Positions 27,334 to 34,887 of a stretch of 64,000 nt of DNA are shown piece by piece. The notes beneath the pieces are model-generated. The model had not been told where the DNA came from, made no database searches, and was given only the letters and a program-made list of their open reading frames with translations. The DNA lies in NCBI GenBank assembly GCA_022072225.1, contig JAJVIC010000009.1, positions 837,746-901,745 of the forward strand. Reading direction: 5' to 3'. The DNA comes from Bacteroidia bacterium. Its GTDB lineage: Bacteria > Bacteroidota > Bacteroidia > SXHM01. Both the position numbers and the translations under genes were made by a program. Each line of letters opens with the position of its first letter. Within the stretch, counting starts at the first letter, position 1.

Positions 27334-29292
27334 ATGAATATGAATACCAGAAAATTAGTGTTTACAGCTATTGCATCAGCAATTTCCTTTGCATCTTATG
27401 CCCAGAAAAGCGACCCTGTAGTTGTTACAGTAGCAGGCGAACCGGTTACAAAATCAGATTTTCTATATGTGTATAACAAGAATAACTCCAACGGTGCAGC
27501 CATTGACAAAAAGTCGCCTGCAGATTATATGGAGCTTTACATCAACTTTAAGTTGAAAGTGAAAGAGGCTGTTGATGAAGGAATGGATACTGCAAAAGCC
27601 TTTAAACAAGAGTTCAGCGGCTATCAAAAGCAATTAGCGCAGCCCTATCTGACCGATAAAGCAGTGACGGAAAATCTTATTAAAGAAGCCTACGAGCGCA
27701 TGAAAACAGATGTACGCGCAAGCCACATTCTGATTAAAGTTTCAGCCGAAGCACTGCCCAAAGACACCTTGGCTGCCTGGAATAAAATAAGTGAGATAAG
27801 AAAGCGCGTATTGAAAGGCGAAGATTTCGGAAAACTTGCAAAAGAACTTTCTGAAGATCCTTCGGCAAAAGACAACAGTGGTGATTTAGGGTACTTTACT
27901 TCCATGCGTATGATTTACCCTTTTGAGTGCGGTGCATACAACACACCGGTTGGGGAAATTTCGCAACCGGTGCGTACAAAATTTGGTTATCATTTGATAA
28001 AAGTGGTTGATAAACGTCCATCGCAGGGTGAGGTAAAAGTAGCCCACATCATGGTGAAAGCATTGAAAGATTCGGGAAAAGCAGCTAACGATGCAGCCGA
28101 AGCCAAAGCAAATGAGATTTATGCAAAATTGCAGGCCGGTGGCGACTTTGCTGAATTGTGCAAACAATTCTCAGACGATAAATCAAACGCAAAAAAAGGT
28201 GGTGAACTCAACTGGTTTGGTTCCGGACAAATGGTTCCTGAATTTGAAGGAGCAGCTTTTGCACTCAAAAATAAAGGCGATTACAGCAAACCGGTTAAAA
28301 CCGATTACGGCTGGCACATCATCAAACTATTAGACAAAAAGGGTTTGCCTGAATTCAAAGATTTGGAAGGTGAGTTGAAACAAAAAATTGCTAAAGATTC
28401 GCGTTCGCAGATGAGCCGCATTGCCGTTATTAATAAAATTAAGAGTGAGTATAAATTCAAAGAAATTCCAAAAGCAAAAGAAGAATTCTATGCTGTAGTT
28501 GATACCAATGTTTTCAATGGAAAGTGGAGTGCTGATAAAGCTAAAGGAATGGAAAAGGAAATGTTTAGCCTGGGCGGAGTTAAATTTACTCAGAAAGGTT
28601 TTGCCGAATACCTTGCCTCGCACCAGGCAAAACGTTCTAAAATTGAAATACAGATTTACGTTGACAATATGTATAAGCAATTTGTGGAAGAAGAGTTGAT
28701 TAAATACGAAGAAAGTAAACTGGCCGATAAATATGTTGATTACCGAATGTTGCTGAACGAGTACCGCGATGGAATTCTGCTCTTCAACCACATGGAGCAA
28801 AAGGTTTGGAAAAAGGCGCAGACCGATACCGTTGGCTTGCAAAAATTTTATGAAGCCAATAAAGACAAGTTTCAGTGGGAAGAGCGTTTAGATGCTAAAC
28901 TTTTTATCTGTAAGAATGATTCTGTGGCAACCGCAACCCAAAAAATGATTAATGCTGGCAAAACTTCTGACGAGATATTGGCCGACATGAACAAAACTTC
29001 AAAACTGAACCTGAAAGTAGAAGCAGGTAAATACATTAAAGACGAAAACGATTACCTGGATGAAGTTAAGTGGACTAAAAACACAACACAAACCGTAAAG
29101 AAAGACGGGCAAACAATCATCGTAATTGTAAACGATGTTATTCCTCCCGGACCTAAAACACTGAAAGAAGCAAAAGGTTTGGTTACTACTGCATATCAGG
29201 ATTATCTGGAGAAAGAGTGGATAAAAGAACTGCGCGGCAAATACAAAGTGGAGGTAAATAAAGAGGTGTTGGCAACTATTCCAACGCCATAG
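27334..29292 (+). CDS. periplasmic PpiC/SurA-like peptidyl-prolyl isomerase with two parvulin domains
   Basis: A 652-residue exported protein (signal peptide to about residue 23, ASYAQ). Two rotamase domains follow: first at about 125-230 (ASHILIKVS ... FGKLAKELSEDPSAKDNSGDLGYF ... FGYHLIKVVDKRP), second at about 233-335 (VAHIMVKAL ... FAELCKQFSDDKSNAKKGGELNWFG ... YGWHIIKLLDKKG). The long C-terminal half is helical and has no recognised motif. It should help fold outer-membrane or secreted proteins in the periplasm. It leads an operon with a lipoprotein and a second SurA homologue, spaced by 13 and 5 bases, a set that is common in Bacteroidota. Confidence 0.9.
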   Translation: MNMNTRKLVFTAIASAISFASYAQKSDPVVVTVAGEPVTKSDFLYVYNKNNSNGAAIDKKSPADYMELYINFKLKVKEAVDEGMDTAKAFKQEFSGYQKQLAQPYLTDKAVTENLIKEAYERMKTDVRASHILIKVSAEALPKDTLAAWNKISEIRKRVLKGEDFGKLAKELSEDPSAKDNSGDLGYFTSMRMIYPFECGAYNTPVGEISQPVRTKFGYHLIKVVDKRPSQGEVKVAHIMVKALKDSGKAANDAAEAKANEIYAKLQAGGDFAELCKQFSDDKSNAKKGGELNWFGSGQMVPEFEGAAFALKNKGDYSKPVKTDYGWHIIKLLDKKGLPEFKDLEGELKQKIAKDSRSQMSRIAVINKIKSEYKFKEIPKAKEEFYAVVDTNVFNGKWSADKAKGMEKEMFSLGGVKFTQKGFAEYLASHQAKRSKIEIQIYVDNMYKQFVEEELIKYEESKLADKYVDYRMLLNEYRDGILLFNHMEQKVWKKAQTDTVGLQKFYEANKDKFQWEERLDAKLFICKNDSVATATQKMINAGKTSDEILADMNKTSKLNLKVEAGKYIKDENDYLDEVKWTKNTTQTVKKDGQTIIVIVNDVIPPGPKTLKEAKGLVTTAYQDYLEKEWIKELRGKYKVEVNKEVLATIPTP

Positions 29293-29332
29293 TGAATAGC
29301 TTATAATGACTAATAAACAAGTGATGATGAAT
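29291..29332. repeat. degenerate heptamers across the start of the lipoprotein gene
   Basis: Units AGTGAAT, AGCTTAT, AATGACT, AATAAAC, AAGTGAT and GATGAAT keep a 7-nt period with A at the first and sixth positions. They begin at the previous stop codon and include the ATG at 29306. Weakest of the clusters. Confidence 0.35.
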
Positions 29333-30220
29333 TGCGAAACAAGGTTTTCACTTCATCATCACTTGTTTTTTACAGCCTGTTTACCGCTGCTGTTTTTAGC
29401 TTCTTCCTGTACCTATTTTAAAAAGCAAAGCGATGAAAATCCGGTAGCCCGTGTGTATGACCAATACCTTTATGCTGAGGAACTGAGAAGCGTTATACCT
29501 TCGGGAGCAAGTAAGGAAGACAGTATGCAACTTGCCGCCACCTATATAAACAACTGGATAAAGCAGCACCTATTGGTGCGAAAGGCAGAGCTTAATTTGC
29601 CCGAAGAAAAGAAAGATGTGCAGAAGCAACTGGACGACTACCGCAATTCGCTTATACTTTTTCTCTATCAGGAAGAGTTGGTGAAGCAACGGTTAGATAC
29701 CACGGTAAGGCAGACTGAGATTGAAACTTATTATGAAGCTAACAAACAAAACTTTGCATTGAAAGAAAATATAGTGCGTGCAGTTTACGTTAAATTAGAC
29801 AAGCAGAACAAAGCTGTAAACAAAATAAGAAAGTGGCTAAACGATGCCGATGCCGACAGTAAAAATAAACTGAATGAATATTGCAGTACTCAGGCTTTGC
29901 AGTTCTCGCTTGATGAGTATAAATGGTTTAAGCCCGAAGAACTGGCAAAAGAAACAGGTATTGCCCAGAACAGAATTGAGCAAATGGCACGCAACACAAC
30001 TGTTTATGAATTGGAAGAAAATGACGGGTATTTCATTGTTAAAATACTCGAGTATCAATTAAAAGACGATATTTCGCCTTTAAGTTTTGAGCAGAACACC
30101 ATACGCAACATTATACTGAACAAGCGCAAACTCCAACTGATAGAGCAATTAGAAAAAGATGTGATGAACGAAGGCGCAACCAAAAAGAATTTTGAAATTT
30201 ACACCCCGAAGAAAAATTAA
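29306..30220 (+). CDS. SurA-N-like periplasmic lipoprotein of the PpiC operon
   Basis: A 304-residue lipoprotein. The lipobox is LASSC (Cys near residue 35) after a long N-terminal region; the real start may be an internal ATG, because the first 15 residues are read from degenerate heptamers. The mature chain is rich in charged helices and looks like the chaperone part of SurA/PpiD proteins: ARVYDQYLYAEEL matches the start of such domains and the end reads PLSFEQNTIRNIILNKRKLQLIEQL. I see no full rotamase motif, so it is probably a chaperone without isomerase activity. It lies between two parvulin genes (13 bases before, 5 after) and should work with them on outer-membrane protein folding. 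Confidence 0.78.
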   Translation: MTNKQVMMNCETRFSLHHHLFFTACLPLLFLASSCTYFKKQSDENPVARVYDQYLYAEELRSVIPSGASKEDSMQLAATYINNWIKQHLLVRKAELNLPEEKKDVQKQLDDYRNSLILFLYQEELVKQRLDTTVRQTEIETYYEANKQNFALKENIVRAVYVKLDKQNKAVNKIRKWLNDADADSKNKLNEYCSTQALQFSLDEYKWFKPEELAKETGIAQNRIEQMARNTTVYELEENDGYFIVKILEYQLKDDISPLSFEQNTIRNIILNKRKLQLIEQLEKDVMNEGATKKNFEIYTPKKN

Positions 30221-30225
30221 ATACC

Positions 30226-31575
30226 TTGAAGAAACTACTCTCCATACTGCTTACTGCTTACTGCCTGCTGACTACTGTAGTTGCCCAGCCGGTTGACAAA
30301 ATTATTGCAGTGGTAGGCTCCAATATTATTATGATGAGCGATGTGGAAGCCCAGTACCTGCAAATACTTGGTCAGGGTTATGCCGAAGATCCAACCATTA
30401 AATGCGACTTGCTGGAGGAATTGCTTTTTCAGAAACTGCTGGTAAATCAGGCGCGCTTAGACAGCGTGGAGGTTAGTGATGAACAAGTGGAAGAAGAACT
30501 GAACCGGAGGCTGCGTTACTTTATAGGACAGATAGGCTCTGAGGAAAAGCTCGAAGAGTATTACAAGAAATCAATTGTGGAGATTAAGGATGATTTCCGT
30601 GAACTTATAAAAGACCAGTTGCTGGCCCAGAACATGCAGTATAAAATTACGGGCGAGGTGAAGGTTACCCCTGCCGAGGTTCGCGATTACTTCAGCAAAA
30701 TACCCAGCGACAGTTTACCCTACATTAACGTAGAGTTGGAAATAGGGCGCATTGTTAAGAAACCCATCATCAGCAAGAAAGAGAAAGACGTAGCCAAAGC
30801 CCGCGCAGAGGAATTGCGCCAACGCATTTTGGACGGTGCCAAGTTTGAAACCATGGCAAAGCTCTACAGCGAAGATCCGGGCTCGGCTGCCAATGGCGGT
30901 GAACTTGGCTTTTTCGGGCGCGGTAACATGGTGCCTGAATTTGAAGCATTGGCTTTCAGTCTCAACGGCAAAGAAATATCAGAGGTATTTGAAACCGAAT
31001 ATGGCTTCCATTTTTTACAGGTAATTGAGCGCAGGGGCGAGCAGGTTAATGCACGCCACATCTTAATTACACCCAAAACTTCGGAGAACGATTTAACCGG
31101 TTCTAAAATTTTTCTCGACAGTATTTATGATTTGCTGATGAAAGACTCGCTCACCTTTACCGAAGCAGCCGAGAAATTTTCGGACGATGAAGCTGATAAA
31201 AACAACGGAGGCATTGTAACCAATCCGCAAACAGGAAGCACCAAATTTGAAATGGACCAGCTCAGCAGCATTGACCCAACGCTGTTTCTTACCATTGACA
31301 AAATGAAAGTAGGTGAATTTTCAAAACCCATTATAACCAGTTCGCAGGATGGCAAACAAGCCTACAGTATTATATTGCTCAAGTCGCGTACCGAGCCCCA
31401 CAAAGCTAACCTGCGTGACGATTATCAGAAGATACAAACCGCAGCATCAACCATGAAAGAGAGTAATCTGGTGCGCGAATGGATTGAAAAGAAAATTGCC
31501 ACCACTTACGTACGCATTGACGAGGCCTATCTGAATTGCGATTTCAATAATCCCTGGGTGAAAAAGAGTAATTAG
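30226..31575 (+). CDS. surA: SurA-type periplasmic chaperone / peptidyl-prolyl isomerase
   Basis: A 449-residue exported chaperone with a TTG start 5 bases after the upstream stop; the signal peptide (to VVAQ, about residue 20) begins right there, which supports this start. The SurA N domain (VDKIIAVVGSNIIMMSDVE...) is followed by a parvulin domain at about 170-270 (FETMAKLYSEDPGSAANGGELGFFGRGNMVPEF) and a more diverged second one at about 275-375 (ARHILITPK, FTEAAEKFSDDEADKNNGG). It escorts outer-membrane proteins through the periplasm. The hydrophobic core of the signal peptide is encoded by five 7-nt repeats (30245-30279). Confidence 0.9.
   Translation: MKKLLSILLTAYCLLTTVVAQPVDKIIAVVGSNIIMMSDVEAQYLQILGQGYAEDPTIKCDLLEELLFQKLLVNQARLDSVEVSDEQVEEELNRRLRYFIGQIGSEEKLEEYYKKSIVEIKDDFRELIKDQLLAQNMQYKITGEVKVTPAEVRDYFSKIPSDSLPYINVELEIGRIVKKPIISKKEKDVAKARAEELRQRILDGAKFETMAKLYSEDPGSAANGGELGFFGRGNMVPEFEALAFSLNGKEISEVFETEYGFHFLQVIERRGEQVNARHILITPKTSENDLTGSKIFLDSIYDLLMKDSLTFTEAAEKFSDDEADKNNGGIVTNPQTGSTKFEMDQLSSIDPTLFLTIDKMKVGEFSKPIITSSQDGKQAYSIILLKSRTEPHKANLRDDYQKIQTAASTMKESNLVREWIEKKIATTYVRIDEAYLNCDFNNPWVKKSN
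30245..30279. repeat. five heptamers inside the SurA signal peptide
   Basis: Units TACTGCT, TACTGCT, TACTGCC, TGCTGAC and TACTGTA lie end to end and encode LTAYCLLTTV. Two units are identical, which suggests recent duplication. Confidence 0.75.
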
Positions 31576-31583
31576 GCGGAGGC

Positions 31584-31607
31584 TGTCACTTCGAGCGTAG
31601 TCGAGAA
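31584..31607. repeat. dispersed repeat, copy 1 (TGTCACTTCGAGC type)
   Basis: A 24-bp copy of a dispersed repeat, in the orientation TGTCACTTCGAGCGTAGTCG. Other copies lie at 33069, 33112, 61178 and 61215. It sits between surA and the MoxR gene. Confidence 0.8.
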
Positions 31608-31629
31608 CACTAAAACAACATAAAAAACT

Positions 31630-32595
31630 ATGAACTACACATCAGACAAAGAAGCTATAGATGCCTTTGTGGTTTCGTACAAGAAACTGAATACCGAAAT
31701 TGCCAAAGTAATTGTAGGACAAGACGAGGTGGTGAAAAGCGTACTCACCTCTATTTTCAGTAACGGACACTGCCTGCTGGTAGGTGTTCCCGGTTTGGCC
31801 AAAACATTGCTCGTAAATACCATCAGCGAAGCCCTGGGACTTACCTACAACCGCATACAGTTTACTCCCGACCTTATGCCGAGCGACATCATTGGCACCG
31901 AGATATTAGACGACAGCCGCCAGTTTAAATTTTTAAAAGGACCCATCTTTGCCAACATTATTCTGGCCGATGAGATAAACCGCACACCGCCCAAAACACA
32001 ATCGGCATTGCTGGAAGCCATGCAGGAACGCGCTGTTACCACTGCCGGAAAACGTTATGTGTTAGACAAACCTTTCTTTGTACTTGCTACACAAAACCCG
32101 ATAGAGCAGGAGGGAACCTATCCTTTGCCCGAGGCGCAATTAGACCGCTTTATGTTTAATATCTGGTTGGATTACCCAAGCTTTGCAGAAGAGTTGAATA
32201 TTGTAAAGCAAACAACAGGGGCTGTAACAGCTAAGCCAAACAAAGTATTGAATGCCGAAGAGATAACCTTCTTTCAGCAACTGCTTACCAAGCTGCCTGT
32301 ACCTGATAATGTGCTGGAGTATGCTGTAAAAGTAGCCACCAGCACCCGTCCGGGAACTAAGTATGCCACCGACACCGTAAACAATTACCTTACCTGGGGA
32401 GCAGGTCCCCGCGCATCGCAGTATTTAGTGATAGGCGCAAAAGCCAATGCCGCCATCAACGGTAAATACTCGCCCGACATAGAAGATGTGAAGGCCGTAG
32501 CTCCTGCCGTATTGCGCCACCGCATTGTGCGCAACTACAAAGCCGAAGCCGATGGATTATCGGTAGAGGATATTATTAAGGAGTTGCTGAAGTAA
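31630..32595 (+). CDS. MoxR-family AAA+ ATPase (orphan copy)
   Basis: A 321-residue MoxR ATPase. Walker A is GVPGLAKT, Walker B is ILADEINRTPPKTQSALLEAMQE, and ATQNPIEQEGTYPLPEAQLDRFMF is sensor 1 with the following family segment. MoxR proteins act as chaperones that assemble or activate partners, often VWA proteins. This copy stands apart from the Bat operon, whose own MoxR is at 43739, and has no DUF58 or VWA gene beside it; upstream is the SurA operon 54 bases away with a dispersed repeat between. A role in envelope protein assembly is possible but is inference. Confidence 0.9.
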   Translation: MNYTSDKEAIDAFVVSYKKLNTEIAKVIVGQDEVVKSVLTSIFSNGHCLLVGVPGLAKTLLVNTISEALGLTYNRIQFTPDLMPSDIIGTEILDDSRQFKFLKGPIFANIILADEINRTPPKTQSALLEAMQERAVTTAGKRYVLDKPFFVLATQNPIEQEGTYPLPEAQLDRFMFNIWLDYPSFAEELNIVKQTTGAVTAKPNKVLNAEEITFFQQLLTKLPVPDNVLEYAVKVATSTRPGTKYATDTVNNYLTWGAGPRASQYLVIGAKANAAINGKYSPDIEDVKAVAPAVLRHRIVRNYKAEADGLSVEDIIKELLK

Positions 32596-32635
32596 GCCTG
32601 AAAGGTAAAGTAGTTTTATATTAAAAAAATCCTCG

Positions 32636-32703
32636 TTAGTGCGAGTCGGGTGCGCGACTAGCACTAAATCAGACGTTTTATAACGAGTCGCAAACGCTAC
32701 TCG
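32636..32703. repeat. strong inverted repeat and a second smaller one after the MoxR gene
   Basis: TTAGTGCGAGTCG (32636-32648) and CGACTAGCACTAA (32655-32667) pair in 12 of 13 positions around a 6-base loop. A second, weaker pair, CGAGT (32684-32688) with ACTCG (32699-32703), follows. No T run follows, so terminator activity is uncertain. The GTGCGAGTCG wording resembles dispersed repeats of Bacteroidota. The 151-bp gap between the MoxR gene and the converging Smr gene holds nothing else. Confidence 0.65.
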
Positions 32704-32746
32704 CATAAAATCAATTTAGTTGGTTCTAAAGGGCTGTAACAACTTC

Positions 32747-32995
32747 TTAAAAATGCACAAAAATTCTCCCGTGGTTTTTGCTGTCATTCTCCAGGCGCTT
32801 ATACTTTTCCTTAATATGCTTCTGCATCAGAAAGCGCTGCACTTTTTTCTTCAGTTGTCCGCTGCCCTTGCCGGGAATAATTTCAATGAAGTCAACTCTG
32901 CGCTCCACCGCCTCCTCCATAATATCATTCAGTGCATCATCTATCTGCTTACCTTTGTTGAAGATTTCGTGCAAGTCAAGTTTTAGTTTTGCCAT
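32747..32995 (-). CDS. small stand-alone Smr-domain protein
   Basis: An 82-residue protein that is almost only a Smr (small MutS-related) domain. LDLHEI (residues 6-11) is the LDLH motif and IIPGKGSGQLKKKVQRFL (about 39-56) is the loop and helix that in other members reads 'HGkGtG.L...v...L'. Smr domains bind or nick nucleic acids; bacterial stand-alone ones act on DNA junctions or on stalled ribosomes and mRNA. The usual histidine of HGxG is replaced by Pro-Gly-Lys here. A perfect -7 element (33000-33007) lies only 4 bases before the ATG, so the mRNA may have almost no leader. Confidence 0.78.
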   Translation of the reverse strand: MAKLKLDLHEIFNKGKQIDDALNDIMEEAVERRVDFIEIIPGKGSGQLKKKVQRFLMQKHIKEKYKRLENDSKNHGRIFVHF

Positions 32996-32999
32996 GAAA

Positions 33000-33007
33000 C
33001 AAAAGTA
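33000..33007 (-). promoter_or_regulatory. -7 element very close to the Smr gene start
   Basis: On the minus strand TACTTTTG matches TAnnTTTG. Only 4 bases separate it from the ATG, compared with 17-30 for the other promoters in this window. Confidence 0.45.
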
Positions 33008-33068
33008 TAAAAACAGTGTTATTTATAGCCTAGTCGAGAAACAGAAATAAACAGAATATAACTAATCG

Positions 33069-33093
33069 CTTCTCGACTACGCTCGAAGTGACA
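33069..33093. repeat. dispersed repeat, copy 2 (CTTCTCGACTACGC type)
   Basis: A 25-bp unit beginning CTTCTCGACTACGCTCG and ending AAGTGACA. An identical copy follows at 33112. Confidence 0.85.
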
Positions 33094-33111
33094 ATAGGAA
33101 ATAACTAAAAA

Positions 33112-33136
33112 CTTCTCGACTACGCTCGAAGTGACA
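33112..33136. repeat. dispersed repeat, copy 3
   Basis: Identical to copy 2, in the same orientation, with starts 43 bases apart. An apparent GTG start of the next gene falls inside this copy and is therefore rejected. Confidence 0.85.
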
Positions 33137-33157
33137 TATCCCCCCAATCCAACTCCC

Positions 33158-33610
33158 ATGTTAAAAACAGGACAACAAGCCCCCGATTTTGAACTACCCG
33201 ATAACAATGGCGACCCCGTAAAGCTCAGCAGTTTCAGAGGAAAAAAGAATGTGGTACTGTTCTTCTATCCCAAAGATTTTACCGGAGGCTGCACAGCCGA
33301 AGCCTGCAGCTTCCGCGATAGCTACGAAGACTTTACCGATGCCGGAGCCGAGGTAATCGGCATCAGTTCAGACGATGTTATATCACACCGCAAGTTTGCA
33401 CGTCAATATAAACTGCCCTTTATTCTGTTAAGCGATAAAGGCGGAAAAGTAAAAGAACTCTTTGGCGTAAAAGACGACCTCTTTGGGTTGATTGCCGGAA
33501 GAGTAACCTTTGTAATCAACAAAGAAGGTGTGGTAATCAAGGTATTCGATTCACAGGTAAATTTTACAGGACACAGCAGCGAGGCATTGGCTGCGCTTAT
33601 CTCTGCATAA
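33158..33610 (+). CDS. bcp: peroxiredoxin, BCP/PrxQ type
   Basis: A 150-residue thiol peroxidase starting at MLKTGQQAPDFELPDNNG; the longer reading begins inside a dispersed repeat. The active site FFYPKDFTGGCTAEAC holds the peroxidatic Cys45 and, five residues later, the resolving Cys50, the spacing of PrxQ/BCP enzymes. It reduces hydroperoxides with electrons from thioredoxin in the cytoplasm. Length is typical for the family. It is followed after 3 bases by nth, so oxidant removal and repair of oxidised DNA bases are coupled in one transcript. Confidence 0.93.
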   Translation: MLKTGQQAPDFELPDNNGDPVKLSSFRGKKNVVLFFYPKDFTGGCTAEACSFRDSYEDFTDAGAEVIGISSDDVISHRKFARQYKLPFILLSDKGGKVKELFGVKDDLFGLIAGRVTFVINKEGVVIKVFDSQVNFTGHSSEALAALISA

Positions 33611-33613
33611 AGC

Positions 33614-34255
33614 ATGACACTAAAACAGCGGTTTCAGAAGGCTATAGATTATTTCAGCACCAACATGCCCGTTGCCGAAACCGAGCTGGTGTATGACAAT
33701 CCGTTCTCATTGCTCGTTGCCGTAATTCTCTCAGCCCAATGTACCGACAAGCGCGTGAATATGGTTACTCCCGCATTGTTACACCGCTTTCCCGATGCCC
33801 AAACAATGGCTGCGGCATCATCAGACGAAATTTTTCCCTACATCCGCAGCATCAGCTATCCAAACAATAAAGCCAGACACCTGGCGGCAATGGCAAAAAT
33901 GCTGGTCGAAGAGTTTAATTCCGTTGTTCCGGCCGATGTGGATAAACTGCAGCGGCTTCCGGGTGTAGGACGAAAAACAGCTAACGTCATTGCCTCCGTT
34001 GTTTACAACCAACCCAAAATGGCAGTTGATACCCATGTGTTTCGCGTTTCGGCACGCATCGGCTTAACGGTTAACTCCAAAAACCCGCTGGAAACCGAGC
34101 AACAGCTGGTAAAATACATTCCCGAAGATAAAATAGCCATAGCCCACCACTGGCTCATTTTGCACGGGCGTTACGTTTGCACTGCGCGCAACCCCCGGTG
34201 CGGGCAATGTGGTATTCGTGCTATTTGTACCTATTACGAAAACCTAAAAACATAA
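33614..34255 (+). CDS. nth: endonuclease III, DNA glycosylase/AP lyase
   Basis: A 213-residue HhH-GPD base-excision enzyme. The helix-hairpin-helix LPGVGRKTAN contains catalytic Lys121, and Asp139 lies in MAVDTHVFRV. A [4Fe-4S] cluster is held by Cys189, Cys196, Cys199 and Cys205, the C-x6-C-x2-C-x5-C pattern of Nth. It removes oxidised pyrimidines and cuts the strand. Length matches the E. coli enzyme (211). It begins 3 bases after the peroxiredoxin stop and is 33 bases before the ECF sigma factor gene. Confidence 0.96.
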   Translation: MTLKQRFQKAIDYFSTNMPVAETELVYDNPFSLLVAVILSAQCTDKRVNMVTPALLHRFPDAQTMAAASSDEIFPYIRSISYPNNKARHLAAMAKMLVEEFNSVVPADVDKLQRLPGVGRKTANVIASVVYNQPKMAVDTHVFRVSARIGLTVNSKNPLETEQQLVKYIPEDKIAIAHHWLILHGRYVCTARNPRCGQCGIRAICTYYENLKT

Positions 34256-34288
34256 CTTGCGTAAAAAAGCCTCCTTTATATAGGGTTG

Positions 34289-34882
34289 ATGTCGTTTCTT
34301 AAACTTCAGCGCGATAAACAGTCTACTGACAACGAGTTGGTCAGCAGTTTTCGCCTTTCCCATAATTCCGAATACATTGGTGAGTTGTTTCAGCGCTACA
34401 CTCACCTGGTTTTTGGTGTGTGCATGAAATACCTGAAAGAAGAAGAAGCCTCAAAAGATGCCGTAATGGAAATCTTTGAAAAGCTGCTTATTGATTTGAA
34501 AAAACACGATGTGGATAATTTTAAATCATGGCTTTACAGCGTGGCAAAGAACCATTGCCTCATGAAGTTACGTAAAGACAAGTCGCAGGCCAACCATGTT
34601 GACGAATATGGAAAAGATTTGCGCGTGGTTATGGAAAATGATGAACCTTTGCATCAAACAGCAGAAGAAGAGCAGGAATTGCTCGATAAAAGTTTGTATG
34701 AAGGAATAGAACACTTAAAAGAAGAACAAAGAATGTGTGTGGAACTGTTTTACATGCAGAATAAATCGTACGAAGAAGTTTCGGAAATAACCGGCTACAG
34801 TATGATGCAGGTAAAGAGCTATATCCAGAACGGCAAAAGAAATTTGAAAATATTTTTAACCGAAAAAAGGCGAAGCCCTTAA
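34289..34882 (+). CDS. ECF RNA polymerase sigma factor
   Basis: A 197-residue extracytoplasmic-function sigma factor. Region 2 covers SEYIGELFQRYTHLVFGVCM and the -10 recognition helix around EASKDAVMEIFEKLL; region 4 (about 135-190) holds LKEEQRMCVELFYMQNKSYEEVSEITG, the helix-turn-helix for the -35 element. The ATG at 34289 is preferred over a TTG 3 bases before it. The next gene, 5 bases downstream, has an anti-sigma-like zinc finger and a membrane segment, so the sigma factor is probably held at the membrane until a signal arrives. Confidence 0.9.
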   Translation: MSFLKLQRDKQSTDNELVSSFRLSHNSEYIGELFQRYTHLVFGVCMKYLKEEEASKDAVMEIFEKLLIDLKKHDVDNFKSWLYSVAKNHCLMKLRKDKSQANHVDEYGKDLRVVMENDEPLHQTAEEEQELLDKSLYEGIEHLKEEQRMCVELFYMQNKSYEEVSEITGYSMMQVKSYIQNGKRNLKIFLTEKRRSP

Positions 34883-34887
34883 ACAGA

